Translations under genes and position numbers: made by a program
Origin: Limisphaerales bacterium
Lineage (GTDB): Bacteria > Verrucomicrobiota > Verrucomicrobiia > Limisphaerales > UBA11358
Assembly: GCA_003133815.1 (NCBI GenBank)
Contig: PKZR01000341.1
Location: forward strand, 3,219-15,726
Length of the DNA: 12,508 nucleotides
Direction of reading: 5' to 3'
Shown: in pieces, positions 5,889 through 12,404 of the stretch
How the letters are laid out: each line of letters starts with the position of its first letter
Position numbering within the stretch: position 1 is the stretch's first letter
The notes under the pieces: model-generated
Databases searched by the model: none
What the model was told of the DNA's origin: nothing
The model's input: the letters and a program-made list of their open reading frames with translations, nothing else

Positions 5889-6839
5889 ATGCAACCTGAT
5901 CGCTACGAAATTTCGTCGGCCGGTCGCCACCGGCTGTCCGGCAACCTTCAAAAACGCAGCACGAAACTGGGTCTGCCCACCTGGGGCGGATGCCTGTTCG
6001 GCGGTGCATTTGTGGCGGTGGGCACATGGATCATTTTGGTGGGCACGAAGGTTGTGGCAGTGAATCCCGCCTCGGTTCACGCGCCCTACTGGGTGTTGAC
6101 GGTGGCTGGCGCGTCGTTTGCGCTGGGTGGGTTCATGGTCTGGGGCATGGCGTGGATACAATTTGCCGCAGACCGGTCGCGGCGGGAGGCCGCGCTCCGC
6201 CATCCCGGTGAACCGGCGCTGGCGGATTATCCGTGGCATCCCGACGGGCTCACCGTTTCCGAATGGGCGGGCGCGGCCAAGTTGCTGGCTTTGGTCATAG
6301 GCATGAGCGTTTTTCTTTCCATCTTCAACTGGTGGGCTTTCGGCGCGGAAGGGCCATGGATGGTCAAGGTCATCGTGGGATTGTTCGACATCATTATGGT
6401 GCTGGTCTGGGGCAAGGCATTCCAGTTGCTGGGGCGAGCAGTCAAGTTCGGTTCTTCACGGATCGAGTTCGTGCATTTTCCCTGCCGGCTGCCGGGACCG
6501 GCCGTTCTTCGCTGGCAACCGGGCCGTGGCATCAACCGGATAAACCAGGGCACATTCACCCTCCGCTCTGTGGAGGAATGGATGGAAAGCAGCGGTTATG
6601 GCAAAAACCGGACTGTCACCGTGGTTCACGAGGAAATCTGGAGTGCGAAAGGGATCATCGAACAGCCGCGCAATTTTCCGCTTCACGACGCGGTGGAACT
6701 CCGTTACGAACTTCCGGCGGAGGCTTTGTCGACGCGGCTTTCCGCCGACAAGCCGTTGTTCTGGGAATTGGAAGTCAAACTCAAACTGCCCGGCCTTGAT
6801 TTCAGCGAAACCTATCTCGTGCCAATCTACGGCTCGTGA
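5889..6839 (+). CDS. hypothetical membrane protein with C-terminal beta domain
   Basis: The 316-residue protein has four probable membrane helices in two pairs: about 33-52 and 66-92, then, after a cytoplasmic-type charged segment (ADRSRREAALRHP), about 128-148 and 156-178. The C-terminal 130 residues are soluble and strand-rich, with GTFTLRSVEEW, TVTVVHEEIW and a terminal ELEVKLKLPGLDFSETYLVPIYG. That ending (P-x-x-W-x-L-E-V-x-x-x-x-P-G-x-D-[FY] ... F/Y-L-V-P-[IV]-Y) recurs in bacterial membrane proteins of the DUF3592-like type, and the domain may be an arrestin-like beta-sandwich; this is from memory, not a search. Function is unknown. Start ATG 5889 has no ribosome site. It is divergent from the 55-residue gene and ends close to minus-strand sequence of uncertain coding status. 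Confidence 0.75.
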   Translation: MQPDRYEISSAGRHRLSGNLQKRSTKLGLPTWGGCLFGGAFVAVGTWIILVGTKVVAVNPASVHAPYWVLTVAGASFALGGFMVWGMAWIQFAADRSRREAALRHPGEPALADYPWHPDGLTVSEWAGAAKLLALVIGMSVFLSIFNWWAFGAEGPWMVKVIVGLFDIIMVLVWGKAFQLLGRAVKFGSSRIEFVHFPCRLPGPAVLRWQPGRGINRINQGTFTLRSVEEWMESSGYGKNRTVTVVHEEIWSAKGIIEQPRNFPLHDAVELRYELPAEALSTRLSADKPLFWELEVKLKLPGLDFSETYLVPIYGS

Positions 6840-6854
6840 AAGATCATCTGGCAC

Positions 6855-6983
6855 TCACCGCACCAGTTTCCTCACAAAGTGTTCGTAGAGGATTTCCGGC
6901 ACGGTCAGAGTGACGACGGCTTTGTGGCTGAACTTGAAGAAGGATTCTATCTTCGACAAGGCGTCCGGTTCCCAATATTGCAA
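6855..6983 (-). pseudogene. 42-codon ORF or gene remnant
   Basis: A minus-strand frame starting at TTG 6983 and ending in TGA 6855-6857 encodes a protein-like peptide: LQYWEPDALSKIESFFKFS near the start and LTVPEILYEHFVRKLVR at the end. It begins directly after the stop codon of the DUF347 gene (TGA 6985-6987) in another frame, so it could be translated by coupling. It is short and unrecognised. It may be the surviving 3' end of a longer gene whose 5' part was lost, or a genuine small ORF of the same operon. Confidence 0.3.
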
Positions 6984-6984
6984 T

Positions 6985-7746
6985 TCAATTCACCGTCTTT
7001 TTTGCCGCGCTCTGCCGGAATATCAGGATGCTGGCGACTATAAAAACCATCAGCGCAGTCGAGGCTGAATATCGGCTCAAGGCCAGCCCGCCCTCGCTCA
7101 CCGGCTTGTCAAAAAAATCTCCGAGCACCGCGCCCAATGGACGGGTCAGAATAAAGGCCGCCCAAAACAGGGCCGTGTGCGAAATCTTTGTGAAAAAATA
7201 AAGCGCGGCAATCACCGCCAGCAATCCGCCGAACAGCGCAATTGAATTGAGAAAGCCAAATCCCTCGGTGTCGGCCGTCCAGTCGCCGAGCGCGGTGCCC
7301 AGGGTTTGCGAGAACATGATGGTGACCCAGTAAAATATTTCCGCCCTGGGCGAACTCACGGTGTTGATGGAAACCGAACCCAGCCTCCAATACCAAACTG
7401 ATAAAGAAGCGATCAGCAGAACCAGCAGAAGCGACGAACCTCCGGCATAACCGATGCCCAGTGACCGGTCGCAAAAATCCGCCAATGTGGTTCCCACCGT
7501 CGTGGTGGCGATGATGGTCGCCCAATATAAAAACGGATGAAAGCGCGCCGCCTTGATTTGCGCGAAAACAAAGGCGATGAAGAGGACCGCAAAAATCCCC
7601 GTGCTCAACAGGTATCCCAGGTTCATGGACATCGAAACCGCATCGCCGCCGGTCTCGCCCAGGGTTGTCGCGGCGATTTTGATGAGCCAGAAAATGAAGG
7701 TGACTTCAGGGACCTTGCTGAAAAGCTTTTCGCTGGGTTGTTCCAT
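6985..7746 (-). CDS. DUF347/COG4705 four-repeat membrane protein
   Basis: The 253-residue inner-membrane protein is made of four copies of the DUF347 repeat. Each repeat has a Trp, a Gly ten residues later and an Asp five residues after that: W20/G30/D35, W75/G85/D90, W140/G150/D155, W195/G205/D210. Around them the motif reads [FY]W-x(4-7)-T-x-x-x-G-x-x-x-x-D (for example TTLGETGGD and TTVGTTLAD). The repeat spacing of 55, 65 and 55 implies two fused two-repeat halves. COG4705 proteins have no established function. Four membrane-embedded Asp suggest a cation pathway, which is inference. A good ribosome site (AAGGGGAAG) precedes ATG 7746. The gene lies 17 nt after the propeller gene's stop, so they form an operon. 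N-terminal residues 1-12 are soluble. Confidence 0.88.
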   Translation of the reverse strand: MEQPSEKLFSKVPEVTFIFWLIKIAATTLGETGGDAVSMSMNLGYLLSTGIFAVLFIAFVFAQIKAARFHPFLYWATIIATTTVGTTLADFCDRSLGIGYAGGSSLLLVLLIASLSVWYWRLGSVSINTVSSPRAEIFYWVTIMFSQTLGTALGDWTADTEGFGFLNSIALFGGLLAVIAALYFFTKISHTALFWAAFILTRPLGAVLGDFFDKPVSEGGLALSRYSASTALMVFIVASILIFRQSAAKKTVN

Positions 7747-7764
7747 GTGCTTCCCCTTTGTTAT

Positions 7765-8772
7765 TTACTTGTTTGCAGGCATGAACGGTTCAGCGAAGCA
7801 TTGGCCACCTTTGTCATAAGCAACCCAGACAATGTGCGTTTTCAAATCCACCGCGATATCGCCCGCACCGGTTTCATCCGGCACATCGGCTAAAGCAGTC
7901 AATTTATCTGCCGCTACCGCAACAACCGAAATTTTCCCCTGCCTGCTTGAACAATATGCCTGATGCAGGCCTGGATCATAGGCCATTTCATCCACGCGTC
8001 CGGCGATGGGAACCGTCGCAACAATTTTTCCACTGTTGCAATTGAACAACACCAATTTGCCCGCGCAGGCCACCAACAAACCGTCCGCGTCGGGAGCCAA
8101 TGCGATTCCGTGCGGCCCCTTGTCCGGCGCCAATGGCCACGCAGTCAGAATCTTTTCATTTGATAAATCCATCACGGCAATTGTATTGGAGCCTTTTACC
8201 GCCTGATATAGTTTTTTGTTCTTTGAATCGAGGGCCATGTCTTCCAGACCCTTTCCGTCAAACATGACCGTCGATACAATTTTTTTCGCCACGGGGTCAA
8301 TCACCCATTGCTCGGCGGCTGTGTCGTTGCAAACGTGTACCAATCCGGAATCCGGATCAAAGCCGATTATGTCACTCGCGGCTGGCAACGGCACTTCGCC
8401 GGTCACCGCAAGTGTTTTGGCATCCACAATGACCATGCGACCGGGGTCATTGCCGCTGACATAATAATTGCCACGACTGGCATCCACCGCGCCGTCTTGC
8501 GACGTGCCGGTTGCAACGGCTTTCAACAGCTTCTTTGAATCCAAATCAACGACATCGAACGTTTTATTTTCCTCGTGACCGAGCAGGAGACGGTTGTTCA
8601 CGGCGTCAACGCGGATGAAATCAAATTTGCCGCCTGTGCCGGGCAGCGGAATTGGTTCACCCCCGGTCAATGGCAAAGAAGTGTTGGTCTGTGCGCTTGA
8701 TGAAGGAGCTGACATCAAATATCCAAACATCAAACCGGCAGCGATGGCGGCATTAAGAGAGATGGTTTTCAT
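7765..8772 (-). CDS. secreted YncE-like beta-propeller protein
   Basis: The 335-residue protein has a Sec signal peptide (about 1-27, ending PSSSAQ), so it is periplasmic or exported. The rest is blade repeats of a YncE/YVTN-type propeller: recurring 'V-D-x-x-x-x-x-L-y-v' and 'v-v-D-l-x-t-x-K-v' units, such as FDFIRVDAVNNRLLLGH, VVDLDSKKLLKAVATG, MVIVDAKTLAVTGEV, WVIDPVAKKIVSTV, and IAVMDLSNEKILTAWPL, giving about seven blades. Such proteins bind ligands or partner proteins and are rarely enzymes. It is the first gene of a two-gene operon with the DUF347 membrane protein, and divergent from the PepSY lipoprotein. Start ATG 8772 has only a weak ribosome site. A putative -10 CATAAT lies at 8835-8840 (minus) next to three 11-bp repeats, suggesting control by the adjacent response regulator. 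Confidence 0.88.
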   Translation of the reverse strand: MKTISLNAAIAAGLMFGYLMSAPSSSAQTNTSLPLTGGEPIPLPGTGGKFDFIRVDAVNNRLLLGHEENKTFDVVDLDSKKLLKAVATGTSQDGAVDASRGNYYVSGNDPGRMVIVDAKTLAVTGEVPLPAASDIIGFDPDSGLVHVCNDTAAEQWVIDPVAKKIVSTVMFDGKGLEDMALDSKNKKLYQAVKGSNTIAVMDLSNEKILTAWPLAPDKGPHGIALAPDADGLLVACAGKLVLFNCNSGKIVATVPIAGRVDEMAYDPGLHQAYCSSRQGKISVVAVAADKLTALADVPDETGAGDIAVDLKTHIVWVAYDKGGQCFAEPFMPANK

Positions 8773-8834
8773 ATAATATTTTTGGGACGAAATTCATTTA
8801 TCCTGTGAATCAGTTCCGCGCCAGCAAAATCCGG

Positions 8835-8840
8835 ATTATG
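8835..8840 (-). promoter_or_regulatory. putative -10 element of the propeller/DUF347 operon
   Basis: CATAAT (5 of 6 to TATAAT) on the minus strand lies 8 nt downstream of the nearest 11-bp repeat, close to the spacing at which a PhoB-type box replaces the -35. The transcript would start about 8828 with a leader of about 56 nt before ATG 8772. Confidence 0.35.
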
Positions 8841-8846
8841 ACAAAG

Positions 8847-8879
8847 AATTCATTTTGAGTTCAGTCTGTGTTCATGTTG
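8847..8879. promoter_or_regulatory. three 11-bp direct repeats, candidate OmpR/PhoB-family operator
   Basis: TTCATTTTG (8849-8857), TTCAGTCTG (8860-8868) and TTCATGTTG (8871-8879) share TTCAnnnTG and are spaced exactly 11 bp apart. OmpR/PhoB regulators bind tandem 11-bp half-sites as head-to-tail dimers. The array sits between the divergent propeller operon and the PepSY gene, within 550 bp of a response regulator gene of that very family. The repeats are short, so chance is not excluded. Confidence 0.45.
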
Positions 8880-8939
8880 ATTTGGTTGAATGACAGCGTT
8901 GGCAAAACGCCGATTGAATAAATTGAAAACAAAAAGAAA

Positions 8940-9281
8940 ATGATTATGAAAATTAAAACCCTGATCTGCACCACATTGGCGGCTGGATTGTTCGCCGGTT
9001 GCTGCTCGGAAAAGGCTGAAAAACATGCAAACAAGCAGGCCAAGCTCATGGCCGAGGCGAAAGTCAGCAAGGACGACGCCACGAAAACCGCACTGGCAAA
9101 AGTCCCAAATGGCACAATCAAGGAATCCGAGTTGGAGAAGGAGGACGGCAAATTACAGTGGTCCTTTGACGTGGCCGCGCCGGATTCCCAGGACATCACC
9201 GAGGTAAATGTTGACGCCATCACGGGTGACGTGATTTCAGTCGAAAAAGAATCTGGTGAAAACAAGACGGACAAGGATTAA
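8940..9281 (+). CDS. PepSY-domain lipoprotein
   Basis: The 113-residue protein has a lipoprotein signal: basic MIMKIK, a hydrophobic core, and the box LFAGC with C21 as the lipidated residue (Phe at -3 is acceptable but not ideal). A lysine-rich linker (24-42) leads to one PepSY domain (about 42-103): VSKDDATKTALAKVPNG, a W-S-F-D-V strand and the closing EVNVDAITGDVISVE, which is the family's 'v-x-V-D-A-x-T-G-x-v' signature. PepSY proteins sit in the periplasm and often accompany two-component systems or proteases as inhibitory or sensory modules. Here it lies directly upstream of a response regulator and kinase gene. ATG 8940 or ATG 8946 could be used; both have only A-rich leaders. It ends in its own terminator (9308-9345), so it is probably separately transcribed. 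Confidence 0.88.
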   Translation: MIMKIKTLICTTLAAGLFAGCCSEKAEKHANKQAKLMAEAKVSKDDATKTALAKVPNGTIKESELEKEDGKLQWSFDVAAPDSQDITEVNVDAITGDVISVEKESGENKTDKD

Positions 9282-9307
9282 AATCATTTCCGATTGCACC
9301 TCAAAAT

Positions 9308-9345
9308 CGCCCGTCGTCGAATTATCCGGCGTCGGGCGCTTTCTT
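9308..9345 (+). terminator. intrinsic terminator after the PepSY gene
   Basis: The stem is CGCCCG (9308-9313) with CGGGCG (9333-9338), one T-T mismatch, then five more pairs (9315-9319 with 9327-9331, one a G-T wobble) and a 7-nt loop. It is followed by CTTTCTT. It starts 27 nt after the PepSY stop. Confidence 0.6.
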
Positions 9346-9354
9346 CGACGCACA

Positions 9355-9384
9355 TTGACAACCAGGTGACTTAAAACACAGTAT
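9355..9384 (+). promoter_or_regulatory. putative promoter of the two-component operon
   Basis: A perfect -35 hexamer TTGACA (9355-9360) lies 18 bp upstream of a poor -10 (CAGTAT, 9379-9384). If used, transcription would start at about 9391, the first base of the response regulator start codon, giving a leaderless mRNA. This would fit the absence of a ribosome site before ATG 9391. Confidence 0.35.
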
Positions 9385-9390
9385 CATTCA

Positions 9391-10059
9391 ATGCGCGTGC
9401 TGGTCGTTGAAGACGAAAAGAAAACCGCCTCGTTCGTCCGCAAGGCGCTCGAAGGCGAGGGCTTTGCCGTGGACGTGTGCCATCGCGGCGACGACGCTCT
9501 GGTCGCCGCGATGGCGACGCCGTTCGACGGCATCGTTCTGGACATCATGCTTCCCGGACGGGACGGCGTGAGCGTGCTGCGCCAGTTGCGTGCACAAAAT
9601 AACTCCGTGCCCGTGCTGCTTCTTTCTGCGCGTGGCGAAGTCAGCGAGCGCGTCGAGGGATTGAACGCCGGCGCGGATGATTATCTGCCCAAGCCGTTCG
9701 TCATCGCCGAACTTGTCGCACGAGTCCGCGCACTCGGACGGCGCGGTGCGGAGACAAAGTCTACCACCCTGCGTGTCGCGGACCTCACGCTCGACACGAT
9801 TTTGCACCGCGCGGAGAGGCGTGGAAGATTTTTTGATCTGACCGCGCGCGAATTCCGGCTGCTGGAGTTTTTGATGCGCTCGCCCGGACGCATTTGCGGA
9901 CGCATGAGCATCATCGAAAAAGTCTGGGACTACGATTTTGATCCGGGCACGAATCTGGTGGATGTTTATGTGAGGCGATTGCGTGAAAAAATTGACGAAG
10001 GCTTTGACCTCAAGCTGCTCCACACAGTTCGCGGCGTCGGTTACGTTTTGAAAGAATGA
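9391..10059 (+). CDS. OmpR/PhoB-family response regulator
   Basis: The 222-residue protein has a receiver domain (about 1-115) with the acidic pair E7-D8, phospho-acceptor D51 (LDIMLPGRDG), S79 at the Thr/Ser position and K101 in LPKPF. A winged-helix DNA-binding domain follows (about 125-221): TAREFRLLEFLMRSPGRI, VWDYDFDPGTNLVDVYVRRLR and the closing TVRGVGYVLK, all hallmarks of the CusR/QseB-type OmpR subfamily. It would be activated by the kinase encoded next, whose ATG overlaps its stop codon (ATGA). All catalytic residues are present. A likely target is the 11-bp repeat array at 8847-8879. There is no ribosome site before ATG 9391; a leaderless transcript is possible. Confidence 0.95.
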   Translation: MRVLVVEDEKKTASFVRKALEGEGFAVDVCHRGDDALVAAMATPFDGIVLDIMLPGRDGVSVLRQLRAQNNSVPVLLLSARGEVSERVEGLNAGADDYLPKPFVIAELVARVRALGRRGAETKSTTLRVADLTLDTILHRAERRGRFFDLTAREFRLLEFLMRSPGRICGRMSIIEKVWDYDFDPGTNLVDVYVRRLREKIDEGFDLKLLHTVRGVGYVLKE

Positions 10060-11108
10060 AAATCCGCACGCGCCTGACATTTTGGTATGCTGCGATTTTG
10101 ATTGTCTCCCTTATCGTCATCGGCATTGGAACCTACCAGGAGATTTCCGAGCAGCTTTCTCATGAACACCGGAAAAAAATATGGAAACACGCGCTGGATG
10201 AAACGAGTGAAATGATTTTGTGGGTCGGCCTGCCCGCCGTGATTCTGGGATTGCTTGGCGGCTGGTGGATTACGCGCAAGGCTCTTGCGCCAGTGACAAA
10301 GCTGGCGTCGGCCGTCGAAAAAATCCATGACCGGAATTTACGCGCACAATTGCCGCGCACAGGCAACGGCGATGAATTGGACCGGCTGACAGAAGTTTTC
10401 AATGACATGACTGTAAGGCTTGATGATTCATTTCAACGCATCCGCGAATTCACTCTCCATGCCTCCCATGAATTAAAAACTCCGCTGACCGTCATGCGTG
10501 GTGAACTTGAAATGTCATTGCGGCAGGAAAATCTGGCTCTTGCCGAAAAGGAACGCCTTTTGAGCCAGATTGATGAAATTGAGCGGCTCGCCAAAATTGT
10601 TGATGGTCTGACGCTCCTTACTAAGGCCGATGCAGGACAAATCAAGTTGGATTTTGAACCGGTGCGGCTGGATGAACTGGTGCGCGAAAGTTTTGCAGAC
10701 ACAAAAATCTTGGCACAGCCATTAAACATTAAAGTCAACTTGTCCGCCTGCGAAGAAGTTGCAATCTCCGGCGACCGACATCGTTTGCGGCAATTACTGC
10801 TCAATTTGACCGACAATGCGGTCAAATATAATCAGCACGATGGTTTGATAGATATTTCCTTGCGCCGCCTTGCTGGATTTGCGGAATTGAAAATTACAAA
10901 CACCGGCGCTGGGGTCACGCCGGAAGTTCAAGCCCGCGTGTTCGAACGTTTTTATCGCGGTGATGCCAGCCATAATCATTTGATTGAGGGCTGCGGACTG
11001 GGTTTAAGCATTGCCGAATGGATTGTCGCCGCGCATGACGGAACCATTCAATTTGTTTCAGAAATGAATAAACTCACGAGCGTGACCGTTAAGTTCAAAT
11101 TTTCTTAA
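10056..11108 (+). CDS. sensor histidine kinase (HAMP, HisKA, HATPase_c)
   Basis: The 350-residue kinase starts at ATG 10056, overlapping the regulator stop by 4 nt (ATGA), so translation is coupled. Order: membrane helix 1 (about 8-27), a periplasmic stretch of only about 25 residues, membrane helix 2 (about 54-73), HAMP (about 74-125), HisKA with phospho-acceptor H138 in HASHELKTPL, and HATPase with N box LLLNLTDNAVKYN (248-259), G1-like ITNTGAGV, F box VFERFYRGD and G2 GCGLGLSIA. The G1 Asp is Asn, which is common in CusS-type heavy-metal kinases and does not by itself mean inactivity. The minute extracytoplasmic loop argues against direct binding of a large ligand, so the signal may come through the membrane or from a partner such as the PepSY lipoprotein. 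GC looks lower than in the upstream genes. Confidence 0.95.
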   Translation: MKIRTRLTFWYAAILIVSLIVIGIGTYQEISEQLSHEHRKKIWKHALDETSEMILWVGLPAVILGLLGGWWITRKALAPVTKLASAVEKIHDRNLRAQLPRTGNGDELDRLTEVFNDMTVRLDDSFQRIREFTLHASHELKTPLTVMRGELEMSLRQENLALAEKERLLSQIDEIERLAKIVDGLTLLTKADAGQIKLDFEPVRLDELVRESFADTKILAQPLNIKVNLSACEEVAISGDRHRLRQLLLNLTDNAVKYNQHDGLIDISLRRLAGFAELKITNTGAGVTPEVQARVFERFYRGDASHNHLIEGCGLGLSIAEWIVAAHDGTIQFVSEMNKLTSVTVKFKFS

Positions 11109-11371
11109 TCTTGAAGTTTTTATCTTCCCACAAACAGGACATCCAGCCATGCCGGGCCGTTGAAATGGCGACTACGCGGAGCAGCAGCCGTTTTATTTAT
11201 TCAATTGAAACATCTGCAAAACCCGTTTTTCATTGTAGCGGCGGTCTGTGACCGCCGTGCTTTTGCTGGCAAATTCGTCGTTCTTCGGCGCTCACAGAGC
11301 GCCGCTACAGTGGTTTTGCAGAGGTCTCAATTCATCTTCCAAATGGAAAGAACATTCCTGCCGGAATCGGA
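11109..11371. other. 263-bp gap holding a REPIN-like element
   Basis: There is no supported gene between the kinase and the minus-strand outer-membrane gene. The first 104 bp show nothing notable beyond AT-rich sequence; 11213-11322 is the REPIN-like element listed separately. Short open frames crossing the hairpins are not considered coding. Confidence 0.6.
11213..11322. repeat. REPIN-like element: two inverted hairpin units inside 11-bp terminal repeats
   Basis: The left unit has TTGTAG (11233-11238) then the hairpin CGGCGGTC-TGT-GACCGCCG (11239-11257). The right unit is its inverted counterpart: hairpin CGGCGCTC-ACA-GAGCGCCG (11286-11304) then CTACAG (11305-11310). The two differ by a paired G-to-C change that keeps the stem intact. 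A 28-nt spacer separates them. Outside lies a perfect 11-bp inverted repeat, TCTGCAAAACC (11213-11223) with GGTTTTGCAGA (11312-11322). This is the architecture of a REP doublet (REPIN) or small MITE. It may also help end the kinase transcript and the convergent outer-membrane transcript. Confidence 0.8.
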
Positions 11372-12118
11372 TCACCAAGTCCAGTAAAGCCCGAAATACC
11401 ACAACGTGTGTTTATCCCCGATGACGCTCCGGCCCGCGCTGGCCTGCAGGCTGAAATGGTCGCTGAAATGATACGAACCGCCGAAATTAAGCGCCGCGTA
11501 CCCGTGATCGCCATCCGCATCCTGGCCTTGCGCAAACAGTTCGCCCCCCAGCGAGAGATGTTTCCCACAATCCCGCTGCAACAGCAGGCCGCCATAGGGA
11601 TAATCCCGCTCGCCCGGCGCCGGATTCAAGAACACCCCGCCACCGGCGTCCACCGTCCACGATACAAAACTCTTTTGCGCCCACAACGGCAGGTGATACG
11701 TTGGCCGCCCGTTGCCCAGGTCCCGGTTCGCGTCGCCGGACGGAAGTGTCAGCCCCGGAAAAACCGCCAGTTCCGGCCAGCCGTTCGTCTCATGCAGGAA
11801 CCGGTATTTGACGCTGAACGCGAGATCACCAAAACCGGAAGCCGACGGCAGCCCGCCGCCCGCCGCCGTCGCCACGCCGATGTCAAAAGTAAGCTGCGTG
11901 TCAGGAAATGCCCCGTAATCCAGTTCCGCCGCCGGGCCGTTGATGTTGTAACTGTTGCCGACATGATCGCCGGTGGTGAAAAAATAAGCTTCGAAATGCT
12001 GATAATCCGTCGGGTCGGGATCATCCGTCAAAAACGGCGGGCCGGCGAAGGTGCGCAGCGCCGGAACCAGGTTCAGGCAGACGGCCAGCAGCAGGATTTT
12101 GGACACCTTGCCAATCAT
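11372..12118 (-). CDS. MetA-pathway-type outer-membrane beta-barrel protein
   Basis: The 248-residue protein has a signal peptide (about 1-25, cleaved before GPPFLTDDP). The mature start GPPFLTDDPDPTDYQHFEAYFF is typical of a transporter-like group related to PF13557 (MetA pathway of phenol degradation). The rest alternates polar and aromatic strands with Gly turns (DTQLTFDIGVATAA, FGDLAFSVKYRF, LAVFPGLTLPSGD, FSDHFSLQASAGRSVIGD) and ends in an aromatic WYFGLYWTW, as outer-membrane barrels do so that BAM can recognise them. A pore for small hydrophobic or organic compounds is the family guess; the substrate is unknown. ATG 12118 shares its A with the stop of a 19-codon upstream frame (TGATG). 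It is convergent with the kinase gene across the REPIN-like element. Confidence 0.82.
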   Translation of the reverse strand: MIGKVSKILLLAVCLNLVPALRTFAGPPFLTDDPDPTDYQHFEAYFFTTGDHVGNSYNINGPAAELDYGAFPDTQLTFDIGVATAAGGGLPSASGFGDLAFSVKYRFLHETNGWPELAVFPGLTLPSGDANRDLGNGRPTYHLPLWAQKSFVSWTVDAGGGVFLNPAPGERDYPYGGLLLQRDCGKHLSLGGELFAQGQDADGDHGYAALNFGGSYHFSDHFSLQASAGRSVIGDKHTLWYFGLYWTW

Positions 12119-12177
12119 CAGCCCATGTTAATTTCTTCGAAACGTGCTCGTCGAGGATTTCCTGATCGGCCACTCAT
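12118..12177 (-). CDS. possible 19-residue leader ORF coupled to the outer-membrane gene
   Basis: ATG at 12177 opens a 19-codon frame ending in TGA at 12118-12120, whose final A is the A of the outer-membrane gene's ATG (TGATG). The peptide is basic and Gly/Arg-rich in its first half (MSGRSGNPRRARFEEI). Termination-reinitiation at such an overlap is a known coupling arrangement. No ribosome site is visible before either start, so it may be fortuitous. Confidence 0.3.
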   Translation of the reverse strand: MSGRSGNPRRARFEEINMG

Positions 12178-12280
12178 GTCTTTGCAAAGTGCCGGCAGGA
12201 CGCAGCGGTGTCTTTCTCCTTGGAAACCTGCCGCAGCATTGCATCACGAGCTGACCGGATGGGAATTATTGCATTCCAAA

Positions 12281-12325
12281 ACACCACAAGAGCCGACCGA
12301 CCTCTTGTGGTGTCTGGTGGTGTCT
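12281..12325. repeat. 12-bp perfect hairpin followed by a direct repeat
   Basis: ACACCACAAGAG (12281-12292) pairs perfectly with CTCTTGTGGTGT (12302-12313) around a 9-nt loop CCGACCGAC. The right arm overlaps a 9-bp direct repeat, GTGGTGTCT at 12307-12315 and again at 12317-12325. No T-tract follows on the plus strand, so a simple terminator is not supported. Confidence 0.6.
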
Positions 12326-12404
12326 TAAAATGACCATCGACAGCCCGGATCACCCCAAATCAAGGGGTTAAATTGCATAAACCATTGTCAATCAACAAAA
12401 GTCA

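Noticed and set aside
10056..11108. Inactive kinase because the G1 Asp is Asn
   Set aside because: H138, N box, F box and G2 are intact and this substitution is frequent in CusS-like kinases.
11408..12328. 306-residue plus-strand ORF opposite the outer-membrane gene
   Set aside because: Arg/Pro/Gln-rich composition, no domain; the minus strand has a signal peptide and barrel strands.
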